Assembly (NCBI GenBank): GCA_963556255.1
Contig: OY744604.1
Coordinates: 22,492,566-22,556,565, forward strand
Reading direction: 5' to 3'
DNA: 64,000 bases
Source: Allolobophora icterica
Taxonomy: Eukaryota > Annelida > Clitellata > Crassiclitellata > Lumbricidae
Positions 1-11,664 of this stretch are shown piece after piece (position 1 is the stretch's first letter; each line of letters opens with the position of its first letter). The notes under the pieces were generated by a model. It worked only from the letters and a program-made list of their open reading frames with translations, ran no database searches and was not told the origin of the DNA. Made by a program: the position numbers and the translations under genes.

Positions 1-1505
1 TACAGCAGTTCCTGTCAACCAAGGCAACAAAATATTTAAGGCCTACCTATTTACAACTCCACCAGTAGCTAAATAAACCCACACAAAAATTATTGCTCTC
101 TGACATATACTGTAGGTGCAATGTGTCAGCAAACATGACAAAAATGGGTTCGGCAAGATATTTTTGACACTTTTCAACAACTCTTGTTAATTCCTTATAT
201 CAAAGAGAACAAATTTTACTTCATTATGTAAATATATGTAATGCTTAGAATTCAAAACTGAAAACCAAATGTGTGTATCTGCTCTAGATCAAAACTTGTG
301 GAGGTCTGAAAGTTACAAAAATTTTGCAAATTCGCGTACAATTTTGTCCTATCCCCACCAACGTCAACAGCCCATATCTTTGTCAGTTTTTGCTGTAGAC
401 ATCTGAAACTTTCCAGTTTTTCATAACAAATTATCAGGAATATTTGGTTAAAGAATCAAGAAATTTTGAATCAGTTAGTGGGAAAAAGTGTAGATTTTGG
501 TTGATTTGGCATGGATTGACCCATGTATGTTTTGAAGTTTGTACATAAAGTGCTATAAAAAATTAATGTGCAAGTTTTCTTTGATGGAATTTTTTTGGCA
601 ATATCAGTATGCATGTCTGGTTATAAAAAATTACTTTCCATGTTGCCTATTTCATGTAGGAACGAAATTTTTTTAGAGCGAAGATACAAATTTTAAACTA
701 CTGTCTAATATAAACTGCGCCTTACCTTCTGTCAGAGAGCACGGGCTGATCAAACCTGGTATTAGATCAAGCATCGCCTTTAAAAAACTCAAATTTGACG
801 AAACTTTTAAAAATAAAAAAAAATAGTTGCTACTACTCTTTTGAAGAATACCGTTTCCCACTGTTTTTCACGTCACATCAGCTCATTAAAATGCAAGGTT
901 AAAGTTCTACAGTGGCGGCCGTTTTCTTGCGAGTAGAAAGTGCCACTCTTACCCAACATGCCACGCTTGCCCCACTGTCCCCTACAGGTGTGTTATATTC
1001 GGACGATGGAACAGCTAAGCGTGTTACCTCTACCAAAACGTCGGAGTTACGTGTTGCTGGAAAATGGGTGGTTTCGTCTGAAGCAAATGTGCAAAGCGTG
1101 TAAAGTTGTAAACTGTTCACATTTTATGGAGCGTTAGGGCTATGAAATTGTCATACCCTAGCTAGAAGAGCGAAACTTGCGGCTATAAACCCTCTGTGGC
1201 AACTTCATAGACACGAGTCTTGACGTATTCTCATTCTCAGTGGTTTTTCAAATACTTGCAAAAATGGCTAAATATTCAAAGACTCGAGTTGTGCGTTACG
1301 AATTGAGTTGTTTCAATAATACAGCTTCACAACTTGACGCCGAGTCACCAAAGTTCGCCCCAATATTATTGCTCTTTCAGCGTATTGAAATCTATGTTCG
1401 ATGAGAGGACTTGCCAGGTATATGCAGTTAAATTCCTCACATCGTGGCAGTTCCACACACATACACACGTAAAATTGTCAATTTATTACAATTTTGTTAG
1501 TGGTG
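1..1505. other. Unassigned AT-rich intergenic DNA
   Basis: No exon, RNA gene or terminal repeat is recognised. Short open frames occur on both strands around 673-861 and 899-1137, but they overlap each other, show no known motif and lack splice or codon support. They are probably fragments of old repeats or chance frames. Confidence 0.5.
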
Positions 1506-1629
1506 TGCACGTATGCTTCAGCTTTCTGTACGTCTCCTTGTACGTGCGCGTATGTGTGTTTCAGCTTTCCGTGCGCCTCCTTGTATGTATATTATATATG
1601 TATGTATGTATGTATGTACGTATGTATGT
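1506..1629. repeat. Left part of a mini/microsatellite locus split by element A
   Basis: Two imperfect copies of a roughly 45-60 bp unit (core cgtctccttgtacgtg ... gtgtttcagctttc) are followed by (TATG)n. The same unit and the same (TATG)n resume at 3931-4275, on the other side of element A, so the locus was continuous before A inserted. Confidence 0.75.
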
Positions 1630-3930
1630 TAGGGTGGTCCACAGACACATGGTAAAAAATAAAGTTCAAGCTAGAAACCAGGCCACCCTCTCAGTTTTTT
1701 TACACCTATCAATAGTATTATTGAGACAAAATTTCAGCTTCCTATTCCAACTGGAAGCCGATGCTCACGGACTATGTTACTTAGTCATATTCCAATAAAT
1801 AGACATTAATTGTAGAAATGAGTGTGTTGAGCATACAAATGCATTTTATTTCAAGACAGATCAAATATTACTGTAATTTGACAACATATGTAATACAAGA
1901 ACAGTTAGGCAGATGGAACTGTAAAATTTCAGAAGGTTTAATGAATTGGAAATATCCAAAAAATGTCAAAAACATCGTCCAGTCCATGAATATCGAATGT
2001 CGATTGTTCTTGTTTTATCATTTCAACACCCGTTACAGTATTTGACTCTAGAAACTGCAAGGCTTTGCAAGCACTGCGTCAACAGCAGACTTCTTTCTTG
2101 TGTGAGTGAGAACAGCTTTCATATTTGCCTCGACCACTTGAAGAAGAAATAACTGTTCTTCTTCATCATTGGTGATTAGTCAGTAGAATTCCTCGAACAA
2201 CTTCGCACCCTCTCAGCCGTGTCGTTCACCACTCTCAACTGCTGAATTACCTATCTGCCTTGCTTATAATCCTCATTCTCGATCCATTTATGTGGTTGAA
2301 GTGTAACACAAAAGCTACTCATCTTCAGGTGTGACAGTACTGTCAGTGCTCAGTGGGTTGTAAAATCACACAAAACCCCTCTTTCAGTACCTTAGCATCA
2401 CTTCTCACCTTCTTTCACCAGGCTTTGCAGTCATTCTGTAGACAATCTTCACTTTATCTCTTACAGGAAGTTGGTCTTGCAGTCATTCTGTCGACAATCT
2501 TCACTTTATCTGTTACAGGAAGCTGGTCGACAATCTTCACTTTATCTGTTACAGGAAGTTGGTCTGAGAACAGTGCCAGACCTACAGCCTCGTCTGAAAG
2601 GTACCACAAGTGTTTTTTTTAGGAAAGTCCTGACAGCAACGCTAACGTCACAGTCAATAGACTCATATTGTCCTAGACCAATCCAAAGTGACAGACTTGT
2701 TCTTGAGCTTGAGCAGCAAGTGGGGCCTTTGTCCATGCCTTTGCGTAAAACAGGGCACCAAACTTCAAAAATCAATAAATCTGATCGCGAAAAAGTTAGA
2801 TTTTGATTGCATACAGTAACTTGGCCATCCAATGTGCATGGTGAATTGGCCTAGGGCTCTCCAGTGAATGATTGAAGACTGACTTCCAAGGACAACCACT
2901 GTCAGCTCAATGAGCTCTTGGTAGTTGTCTCTGATCTCTGAATTTCTTTCAGCAAACCCCTTGAGAAAACTGACGCTGTTTCATGGGGGGCTGCAGTGCC
3001 GGATATGACTTCCAGTCCTCGGAAGTTGACACGTGTCACACCTTCCCAGCAGCTTTAAATCTCTTGAAGATTGGGATTTATGGAGAACAGGTGGACTGCA
3101 GCACAAGGTGAATACTTTGGATAAAATCAATTCAATTACATGATGACGGCAGGCCAACCACAAGAGCTCTCAGCTTATTTGTCTTCCAGCAGAACACACA
3201 ATCCGTTGAAATGCACAGTGTTGACATACATTGTATCAAAGCTCAAGGCTTGAACCTTGTCAACTGTGAGTTTTCACAACTTCAGAAGAATATGAACGAC
3301 CATGAATTCATTGCATCCTCTCCCAAATGCTAATTTGGGCACAAAGAGGAGCTTATTCACACCATCACCTGAAAGCAGCACTGGGAGGCGGTCGACATTA
3401 ATTTTCCTGCTCCAAAGATCTTAGGCAGGGTTTACTCAACCCAGTGTAGTACCAGTGGCTAATCTGGTACAAATTCATATCTTACAGCTTCAGCATGCTC
3501 TATCCTGGCTTTCTTACGCACTATGTTACGCGAAAGTGGCAGGACAGAAGGACCACAGCCAAGCGCTGCAGCAATTGTAATGTAAAAATTCACTTATGAA
3601 AACATGTCAGCCCAAAACACATGAAGTAGGCACTATGACCTTCAACAAGAACTGTACACTTTTTTGTTTCAAGTACCAGTAAGTAAGTAAGTCTGATAAC
3701 ACAACAGAAACTATTTCAAGCTCATCTCCATGATAAATGTTGACCAAGTTATAAGGCATCGAGATTTACAGCAAATACTACTATATGGTAATATTTATTT
3801 GTCATTGAGCACCATCTTCCAGTTGGAATAAGAAGCTGAAATTTTGTCTCAATAATACCATTGACAGGTGTAAAAAACTGAGAGGGTGGCCTGGTCTCTA
3901 GCTCACACTTTATTTTTGTGGACCACCCTA
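1630..3930 (-). mobile_element. hAT-like DNA transposon A, degenerate autonomous copy
   Basis: The ends are inverted: TAGGGTGGTCCAC at 1630 and its complement ending at 3930. The flanks are 8-bp direct repeats, atgtatgt, at 1622-1629 and 3931-3938, which fits the 8-bp target duplication of the hAT superfamily; they lie in a (TATG)n tract, so they are weaker than in unique DNA. A second copy (A') is at 48667-50918. Minus-strand frames carry pieces of a transposase-like protein, for example WLACRHHVIELIL near 3163-3120 and, upstream on that strand, RLPVLVSG-like residues around 3390. I recognise these from memory as belonging to a family of uncharacterised invertebrate transposase-like proteins. 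Many stops and frameshifts make it inactive. Short direct repeats (acaggaagttggtc...) lie at 2418-2570. Confidence 0.8.
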
Positions 3931-4275
3931 ATGTATGTATGTATGTATGTATGTGTATATATATATACATTATATATATATTATATATATATATTATATA
4001 TATATATATTATATATATGCGTGTTTCAGCATTCCGTGATTCTCTTTGTATCTGTACGTATGTGTCTAAACTTTCCATGCGTCTCCTTGTACGTGTGTGT
4101 ATGCGTGTTTCAGTTTTCTGTACGTCTCTTTGTATGTGTGTATCATTATGTGTGTTTCACCTTCCCTGGCGCCTCTTTGTACGTCTCTTTGTACGTTTGC
4201 GAATGGGTGTTCTACCTACCTGTATGTCGCTTTGTAGTTCTCTTTGTACGCGTACCTATGCATGTTTCAGCTCCC
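3931..4275. repeat. (TATG)n/(TA)n and 45-60 bp minisatellite, right part
   Basis: (TATG)n at 3931-3955 grades into (TA)n with short interruptions to about 4018. It is followed by about five imperfect copies of the gtgtttcag...cgtctctttgtacgt unit seen at 1506-1590. Frames read through it are low-complexity and not genes. Confidence 0.75.
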
Positions 4276-4297
4276 CATGAATGGGTGTAGGGTTGGC

Positions 4298-4600
4298 AGG
4301 GCATGTTTTAAGGAAAATTTATCACTGCACATGACGAGCGCCGGAGCACATAAAAATCATAAATAATTAGGAATTACAATTCTTTTCATGCACAAACAAT
4401 GGTTAACAGCCTTTCATCACTGCACATTTTGTGTATCATTGCACGTTAAAACAATCCCTGAAGGTTGGCAGGGTCAAAGGTGTTTCAGGACTGTCCATAT
4501 AACGTCAGGTGTTTCATTTATTTCAGTTATACCCACTACTTGCGTTAATATAGCAACGTCATTTCAACCATTTTACAGGCATAGCAGCACATTTCCGTAA
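4298..4600. repeat. Dispersed repeat shared with 18779-19420
   Basis: Starts with gggcatgttttaaggaaaat and includes gcctttcatcactgcac and a gcacgttaaa segment. The same blocks in the same order recur at 18779-18810 and 19320-19410, where a SINE interrupts them. In both places a minus-strand LINE tail follows, so this may be part of one composite element. No ends were found. Confidence 0.6.
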
Positions 4601-4604
4601 TCGT

Positions 4605-5090
4605 AATCTCCAATATTCAAAAGCGCCACTGTAAAGCTGAGCGCAAAGCGCCAGCTTATTCACGAGCGCTGCGACGTATCCAAGGAGTTGTCCAGAGATC
4701 GATGTCCATTGGTGGTCCGAGTCCGATTGCCAGAGAGACCAGGGAGAGGCAGAGCAGCTGTTACTGCGGGTTTTTGTTGAGGACGAGTAGGCTTGGAAGG
4801 CAGAGGATCAGGTGGATCAGGGTAGGAATTCTTGAAGAGATGAGTCTTCAATTTTGAGCGGAAAGCCTGTGGGGTGATGAGTAAAGAAGCCCGAGGTAGG
4901 TGACAGTGAGTGAGCGGCGGTATTGGTGGAGGATGTGAGGAAATTCGGGGTAAATTCGTTCTAGAGTTGAGATGCAGTGTGGGATATGGATCGGTTGGAG
5001 AACTTGAGGCGAGCAGTGACTGGGGGACGGGAGATAATGAGATTGGAGGGTGGGGACTGGGGAGGGTGAGAGGTTCCATATAAGAAATAA
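4605..5090 (-). pseudogene. LINE 3' fragment, family alpha
   Basis: Minus-strand translation carries the end of a non-LTR retrotransposon ORF2, with the run FRSKLKTHLFKNSYP and then a Pro-rich end, matching the usual C-terminal FK..LKT.LF motif of LINE reverse transcriptases. The 3' UTR contains inverted gcgc-rich blocks (about 4620-4675) that are shared with 19515-19640 and 36620-36690. It is strongly 5'-truncated, with no catalytic domain left. Confidence 0.7.
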
Positions 5091-6050
5091 ACGTTCACCA
5101 TGTCGGGATCAAACATCCATTCATTCCCAATAACTGATAAGGCCTAGCTTGAAAGTGACATGCTGTGCTTCTAAATGTAATCTCTATTTAAAATACGATA
5201 CACGATTTGATAATGGGCCAACAGAAAACCGTTGTCTAAGGTGAAAGAGGAAACGGATCCTCGTGAGCTTGTGGTTAGTAAACGTAGTGTTCGATAGGCC
5301 CATACGATTACAGTTTTCAAACTTGTATTTTTTAAACTCAGAGCAACGTAACTGAGCGATAACGATAACTCTAAAACACGAACTAACTATTGTATAAGTA
5401 TACACCACAAAGTGACGTCCCAACCTACCAGACAACCTCTAGGCTAACCATTATCGAATTGACCAAATAATTACACTTAAACTTAAAACTAGTGTCTTCT
5501 GAACACGTAGAGATCGACCACAATGCGTAGTCGAAGTGGAAAAGGCAAACTCAATGTCGAAGGTAATTAAACGGAAGAAAAATAAGACCCTTTAAAGTCT
5601 GCAGGTACGAATAGTGAGAAGTGACATTGTGAAATCTTTAAAAGTCTTAAAAGCCATTGAGCATGAAGACCAAGATAATTTTTCTTCAGATGGCCATTAG
5701 CTTAAGCATTACAAGAATTATCCAGTATGGATATCAGAAAGTATGTTAGGTCAACACAGTTGTTGACACTTGGAACGGTCTCAATGCATGTACAATTGTA
5801 CATTTGGTTGACGTTATCTGGCATCCTATGAAAATAATCTAGCGATTGAGTCAGAGAATTGATATAGTGGGTGATTGATGCAGTAGTCCTCCCACTTCTG
5901 CCACCTCAAACCAAACACGGTGTTACTACATTGCTAAATTACCAGAGTACTCTACTAAATGTTACTAATTAACTAAATAACTAGAAACTGGTTATCTAAA
6001 CGTCTTAAGTTTTCCCTTAAGATTTATCCGTTATTTGTTCAGATAATTCC
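5091..6050. other. Unassigned; downstream flank of Ig gene 1
   Basis: No coding exon is evident. If Ig gene 1 continues past its transmembrane exon, cytoplasmic exons and the polyadenylation site should lie here on the minus strand. I could not identify one. Short frames such as 5184-5435 show no motif. Confidence 0.4.
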
Positions 6051-6103
6051 TTAGGCGAATTCTGATATTGTACGCACTTTGGTGGCAAAGATTATGGTAT
6101 TAC

Positions 6104-6196
6104 CTGAGGGCTTTCTCTTCATGCGAATACATAGAATGGTTGTAACGATACATAAGAAAGCGGCCAGTGTGCCAACCGCAGTCAGAGACACGAAAT
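6104..6196 (-). CDS. Ig receptor gene 1, transmembrane exon
   Basis: Minus-strand exon between an acceptor (cttatttcag) and a donor (GTAATA). It has 93 nt and is phase 1 at both ends. It encodes about 20 hydrophobic residues (VSLTAVGTLAAFLCIVTTIL) followed by a basic stop-transfer segment, RMKRKP. It matches in phase the preceding Ig exon (8435-8872). If the donor is not used, the frame continues for about 17 residues to a stop at 6051-6053, giving a short cytoplasmic tail, so either end is possible. The role is to anchor the receptor in the plasma membrane with the N-terminus outside. Confidence 0.7.
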
Positions 6197-6476
6197 CTGA
6201 AATAAGCAAAAGTAAATATATGATCGGATAAATCGATCAAACATGAAATTATCTTCACTTCATTGAAAGGAAAGACTTAGGGTTCTGTACAAACAAAAGT
6301 AGTTCAAGCTAAAATTCTGTACCAATATTATACAAATACCAACAAAAGACATTCAACTAAGAGAAAGATCAACCATCCACAAAACGTAGGTAAACAAGTA
6401 CTCGCGAAAGCTATCGAGCTATCCTAAATCCGAATCCCAAAAAGTAACATTTTCAATTTAACTCAGCTCCTGTAAG

Positions 6477-8025
6477 TAGACCTGGGAGTGACTTTGGTCA
6501 GTCAATCTGACCCCACTTGACCCTAAGGTGACTTGAAATCGACTTGAAGTCGACGACTTGGAGTCAAAACGACTTGATCCGACTTGGCAGCAAAATAACC
6601 AACTTCCGACTGAAAGTCGACTTCTGACATGGTAATAACGATTACGTACGGCTAGTAATACAATATGTCAAGCCAATTTTGCCTGGCAAGCATTAATTTC
6701 ACATACTAATGAGTAATGAGACTTCAACACCTGATGACTAAATTCTTAACATTTCGTTTATTATGAAACGTTCGTGTGACGTTTTAACATAGAATAACAA
6801 ATTATATAATAAATCGGCACGACACCGATAAAAAATAACTGTTAAACACAGTTAAACATACCGGCGTTGATAATACAAAATAATATCGCAGCCTAAGTGC
6901 GCGGTAGAAGTTAGAACTGATAGGCCTATGCTCGTAGGCATAATTTGAGAAGGGTTCGAGGGGTACCCGTAGCGCCACTTTTTAGATAGGGGGTACCGTA
7001 CCTCCACTTTTTAAACGATGCCAATCAATATTTTGTTATTATGAATTGGTGCCTTCCCATAGATCGCAGTTTCGGCCTTGCTTCGTGCATGTAATCAGAG
7101 TGAGGAGTATGTACCACAGAAGTACGAGAGTACTTAGATACACAGGTAAACCGAAGGTAAGACGAGCGGAGTAACAGGCAGTCAGACAGGGAGGCTTTCA
7201 ACCACACAGGTCAACCGACAGACTAACCGCCGTCACCTGCGCCACAGATCTGGGCCACGGCTAAACTCTTCTTGGAAAGATGTGACATCACCCTCACTCT
7301 TCGCCTTTCGGTTGTCATCTTAGTCATATCGGGATGAGGAGATATAGATCAAAGCGCAAGCTTCTCTATCCTGCATCAATTACAAATCCTCATGCGGACC
7401 ACGTTCATATTGTCGGTCATATTATGACTCCTAACCCTCCATCCCCTCACACTCTCAAAATCAACAACTATCCTTGCTCAACCATATCTGATCCGGCTAG
7501 CCGAAGAAAGCTCCCTCCGTTACATAATATACCAAATAAGACGTCGTTAATTTTGACATGTTAGCCTACACGTCGATTTTGCTGATAGGGAAAATGGATA
7601 AATTTATTCTAAAACGAAAGCCAGTAGATAATATTATAGACGATAAAATTGCCATTATGGAGGTAAGCTCATCAGCGTTTCATAATCAGTTACTGGCAGG
7701 ATAATATGTCCAAAATGGACTCCATGCGAAAAGCGAAAGTGGCTGAGAAATTGGTACCCCCAGTGTTTAGACCAAAGTTACGCCCCTGCCGATACTTCAT
7801 TCATTTTTGTCAAAACACTACAAAACTGCTTAAATGTTTCCCTGGCCTCACGATCATTAGTGTGTCGTGATAAATTTAGATTTATTTGTGTCTCAAGTCA
7901 GTTTAAGTTGACTTGTGGGAAACCAACTTCAAGTCACTTTTCTGGTACAAATTCGACTTAGGGTCAGTTGCGCTAAGCAGAAACGACTCGACTTGACTTG
8001 GGATGACCAAGTCGACATAAGTCTA
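6477..8025. mobile_element. hAT-like nonautonomous element B (1.55 kb)
   Basis: Exact 8-bp direct repeats cctgtaag flank it (6469-6476 and 8026-8033). The ends are inverted and imperfect: TAGACCTGGGAG... at 6477 and TAGACTTATGTCGAC... on the complement from 8025. Subterminal regions (6480-6610 and 7905-8020) are packed with gacttg/caagtc repeats, which look like clustered transposase-binding sites. No transposase frame is seen. A short open frame at 7334-7564 has no motif. It lies in the intron between the second Ig exon and the transmembrane exon of Ig gene 1. Confidence 0.85.
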
Positions 8026-8118
8026 CCTGTAAGCCATTAATTTAAACTCTCAAAACACACTATCGATTGATGTAAAACAAATAATTTGTAACCAGTGCCG
8101 TATTGACTTGTTGAGGTA

Positions 8119-8402
8119 GGTAGTTACAGGTAGTATTTAGGACTACTTATTCTACCGGTAGTTACAGGTAGTGTTTAGGACTACTTATTCTACAGGTAGC
8201 TACAGGTAATATTTAGGACTACTTATTCTACAGGTAGTTACAGGTAGTATTTAGGACTACTTATTCTACAGGTAGTTACAGGTAGTATTTAGGACTACTT
8301 ATTCTACAGGTAGTTACAGGTAGTATTTAGGACTACTTATTCTACAGGTAGTTACAGGTAGTATTTAGGACTACTTATTCTACAGGTAGCTACAGGTAGT
8401 AT
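8119..8402. repeat. 38-bp minisatellite, about 7.5 copies
   Basis: Unit ggtagttacaggtagtattt plus aggactacttattctaca, repeated head to tail with very few differences (gtgttt, gctac and gtaat variants). It starts at 8119 with copies every 38 bp. It ends about 33 bp from the splice donor of the 8435-8872 exon, on its intronic side. Confidence 0.9.
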
Positions 8403-8434
8403 TTACTGGAAAATAATCACAGAAGAACGCTTAC

Positions 8435-8872
8435 ATAAATTTGTACTTGAAGTGAATCCTGTTTCCAGTGGAGTATTGGTCAGTGGTATGGTGTTGACAG
8501 CAGGATATGCAGAGTCGGTTTGTTTCATTTCAGGCGATTTCCAGAAGTAGTTGAAATTGGGTGCATTAGTAGCATTGGCATGAAGTCTCTGCTTCTGAGT
8601 TGCAAAGTAGGTTTTGCAAGAGAAGAATGAATTATTGGTCGATGAATTGAAGATGACACTAATCATTGAGCTGACTTTGAAGTTTTCATTTTCTAAAACT
8701 TCGTCTGCTGCTATGATCCGTCCATCTTTGTCTTCTCCGTGTTGTCTCCACTCCATGCTTGGCGTCCAATATCCTTTGAATCTAACGCTGCAGCGCATCC
8801 ATATACGATCGCCTTCCATTAACGAGTTGCCGCTCCTTGGGCTGAGATTCGTCTCACAAAATGGAGTTGATT
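8435..8872 (-). CDS. Ig receptor gene 1, second Ig domain plus stalk exon
   Basis: Minus-strand exon with acceptor ttttctccacag and donor GTAAGC; 438 nt, phase 1 at both ends. The Ig-like fold is supported by a first Cys in EGDRIWMRCSV, the core Trp in SMEWRQHG and a second Cys in NNSFFSCKTY. The domain is followed by about 50 residues rich in Ser/Thr/Asn/Pro, a likely extracellular stalk. Several NxS/T sequons (NSS, NNS, NAT) suggest glycosylation. It follows the V-like exon 9623-9976 and precedes the transmembrane exon 6104-6196. The ligand is unknown. The domain is more C2/I-like than V-like. Confidence 0.75.
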
Positions 8873-9622
8873 CTGTGGAGAAAAACATAGCTTAAAATGT
8901 ATTTAAATGAAAAAAATGGTTGCCTGTGGTTGAATCGAAATTCGTATATTAAACAAAGCTTTTTCTGCGTTAAACGTTCCATATGCCAACGGACTTATTC
9001 CAAAAATTTAAAGCAATACCGGGTAACATAATTGTAAAATTCACGAAAAAAAATTCTAAAATGTAAGCTTATAGTTCTTGTTTTGAATACCCATCTTAAA
9101 TTACAAAGATTACGATACTATGAAGAAATGTGCTTCTAAAATATGATTGAAGAATCAAAATTGTTCAACTGATTTTGTGTTTTAGTTCATATGAAATGAA
9201 AGTATATTAAACTCCAAAGGCGGACCAATTTAAATTCTTAAACTAAAATTTTGTTTTCACCATAAAACAAAACCTACGAACAATTGCTGAATTGCGAACA
9301 TAGCTTATTCTTTACGTATTATGGGCTTAATAATTAACTTACGGTCAATTGTATAGTAATTCAATGTCAATCAAATGAATAGAATGAAACGTTGGCACCA
9401 TGACCAAACGTATAGGCCTATTTATACCCAAAATATGTGTGTGCAATGATCAAATGTCTAAGCACGTGTAATGGATTTTTTGCGGCCTTTTAAACTGTTT
9501 ACGCTTAATATTTGCTCTTTTGCATGTGTATTCTGTAAGTTGTGCTTTATTGCCTTTAACAATAAAGTTTTACATGTCAATTTTTGTTCATGTAATTAAC
9601 GCTTTTAATTGGCATTTCTTAC
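8873..9622 (-). other. Intron of Ig gene 1
   Basis: AT-rich DNA between the two Ig exons, with consensus donor and acceptor at its ends. No repeat or exon is recognised inside. Confidence 0.6.
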
Positions 9623-9976
9623 CAAATACAATCAGTTCAGCACTAGAACGAGTTAGTTCATGTCCAATTTCGACTACACACGTGTAGATTCCGGCATCTT
9701 CTAATGTGGATGAGTTCGAATATAGTGTTCCGGAACCAAATTGATCTACATCAACCGAGAACTGAGCTAATCGTGTTGATTTTGTGCCACTGTTCCAGTT
9801 ACTGAAGATCTTTTCCTTGTTCAAATGTTGCTCTGGTTTAAAGATTTCGCCAGGACTGGCTCTCAATAGAGTCCACTCGCGAACTATCGATCCACTGTGA
9901 GTTCGGCACTCGATAGCCATAAGTTGGCCGGCGATAACTGCCGTGTTTTGCGGAAAAACACGCAGGTTACACCACG
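9623..9976 (-). CDS. Ig receptor gene 1, V-like Ig domain exon
   Basis: Minus-strand exon with acceptor gatgtatttcag and donor GTAAGA; 354 nt, phase 1 at both ends. It encodes a complete Ig V-like domain: first Cys in GQLMAIECRTHSG, core Trp in IVREWTLLR, a Ser/Thr-rich E-strand region (GTLYSNSSTLE) and the diagnostic DAGIYTCVVE around the second Cys. It starts just after the predicted signal-peptide cleavage. V-like domains at the N-terminus usually form the ligand-binding face. It resembles invertebrate IgSF recognition receptors in layout only; orthology cannot be assigned. Confidence 0.8.
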
Positions 9977-10807
9977 CTGAAATACATCATCTGTCAATGT
10001 TGATATAAAGTAATTTATGATATTCCAAGTCATTGGCTGAGAAAATAGCCATTCTCTACAGCCTATGTCCATACTTTTGAAATTCATTTGCAATAATTTT
10101 TTCAGCTTGTGCTAGTTATACTGGTGCTATATTAAGTTTCAGGTCTCTCTGCATGAAAAGTTGTCTCTGCTGTGAGTCATTGAATACAGTTAGCGTGTTA
10201 AATGTTTTAAGTTCATTAATGCCATTGTTACACAATTTGACAAATAAAAAAAAATTTGAAGTTTTAAAACTCGTTGGATCACAACTTAGAAGGCAGATTT
10301 TGTAAATTTTACTTTGCATGGTCATTAAATACATCATAATCAAATGCTTAAAAACTATTAGAATTAACGAGTGAATTTTTTTTAAATTTGAAATTTCATA
10401 AATTCGACAATTTTTTCAAAAATTGTCAAATTTTAAAACTCGTTGAGACACATCTTAGAGAACGAATTTTTGAAAAATATTGTCCACGATAACTAAGTAT
10501 CCCAAAATACAACGATTTGTCACTATTACGTTTAGTTTCTATAATTTTTAATTTTTTTCACACACCCCAGTGGATATTTTCAAAATTCTGATTCGGCACC
10601 AACTGCCACATCTAGGACTTGCCCATAAAGTCTGGTGTGCATCGCTGCAGGCCATTGGTATATTTATAGCGAATACGGCATCTATAAAAATGTAGATCGC
10701 CAATTGTCTCCATTCACTTGCATGCAAGCAAGACTGGTAAACAAGAAGGGCAAACATATCTCGGAAACGTTTTAGAAGAGAAGATTTACAAGGGTTAGGC
10801 CTATAAT
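9977..10807 (-). other. Intron 1 of Ig gene 1, proximal part
   Basis: AT-rich intronic DNA. Two short similar blocks (ttttaaaactcgttg...cacaacttagaaggc at 10263 and ttttaaaactcgttgagacac at 10432) form an imperfect duplication. No exon is seen. Confidence 0.5.
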
Positions 10808-10992
10808 CAGGGCTGTAGTCGAGGGTATACGCGGGTATACAGCTTGTACTCACCTCTAAAGACCGTATACTCACCTCACAAAATATTTATATTTATTTAT
10901 ATTAAAATACTGTAGCGTATACTCACCTCTAATTTGTTTCGGAAAACTAACCGGTAGCGTATACTCACCTCTAATTTTACCACTACAGCCTG
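10808..10992. mobile_element. hAT-like MITE (185 bp)
   Basis: Inverted ends CAGGGCTGTAGT at 10808 and complement CAGGCTGTAGT at 10992. Flanking 8-mers cctataat and gttataat match at 6 of 8 positions. Inside, the block gtatactcacctctaa recurs three to four times. It is noncoding and lies in intron 1 of Ig gene 1. Confidence 0.65.
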
Positions 10993-11050
10993 GTTATAAT
11001 TATAAAATAAATACAGATAGTCATAGCTGTTACAGTAGCGCTACGGAATT

Positions 11051-11664
11051 GTACGAACTGTCTGTGTCGGATGATCCGAATGACCGCGATGATAGTGATG
11101 ATTATGATGATGACGAATATGATGATGATGATAATGATGATGATGACGACGACGATGATGATGATGATGACGATGATGATGGTTACGAACTGTCTGTGTC
11201 GGATGATCCGAATGACCGCGATGATAGTGATGATTATGATGATGACGAATATGATGATGATGATAATGATGATGATGACGACGACGATGATGATGATGAT
11301 GACGATGATGATGGTTACGAACTGTCTGTGTCGGATGATCCGAATGACCGCGATGATAGTGATGATTATGATGATGACGAATATGATGATGATGATAATG
11401 ATGATGATGATGATGATGACGATGATGATGGTTACGAACTGTCTGTGTCGGATGATCCGAATGACCGCGATGATAGTGATGATTATGATGATGACGAATA
11501 TGATGATGATGATAATGATGATGATGACGACGACGATGATGATGATGATGACGATGATGATGGTTACGAACTGTCTGTGTCGGATGATCCGAATGACGTC
11601 GATGATAGTGATGATAATGATGATGACGACGACGACGATAATGATGATGATGACGATGATGATG
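11051..11664 (+). repeat. 132-bp tandem repeat with long GAT/GAC tracts
   Basis: Copies begin at about 11051, 11181, 11313, 11430 and 11562, so the period is 132 bp with one 117-bp copy. Each unit has a complex 5' part (acgaactgtctgtgtcggat...) and a GAT/GAC-rich 3' part. In one plus-strand frame it would read as YELSVSDDPNDRDDSDDY followed by a long Asp run. That frame has no ATG. It may derive from the acidic N-terminal region of a transposase (see 11660-11950), later expanded. Confidence 0.85.

Noticed and set aside
673..1137. Small genes at the left edge
   Set aside because: Short overlapping frames on both strands with no motif, splice site or homology that I can name.
1630..1642. Interstitial telomere repeat (TTAGGG)
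   Set aside because: Only single TTAGGG copies occur, each at the tip of a TIR; no tandem telomere array exists.
8119..8402. CRISPR-like repeats
   Set aside because: 38-bp units are contiguous with no spacers; it is a minisatellite.
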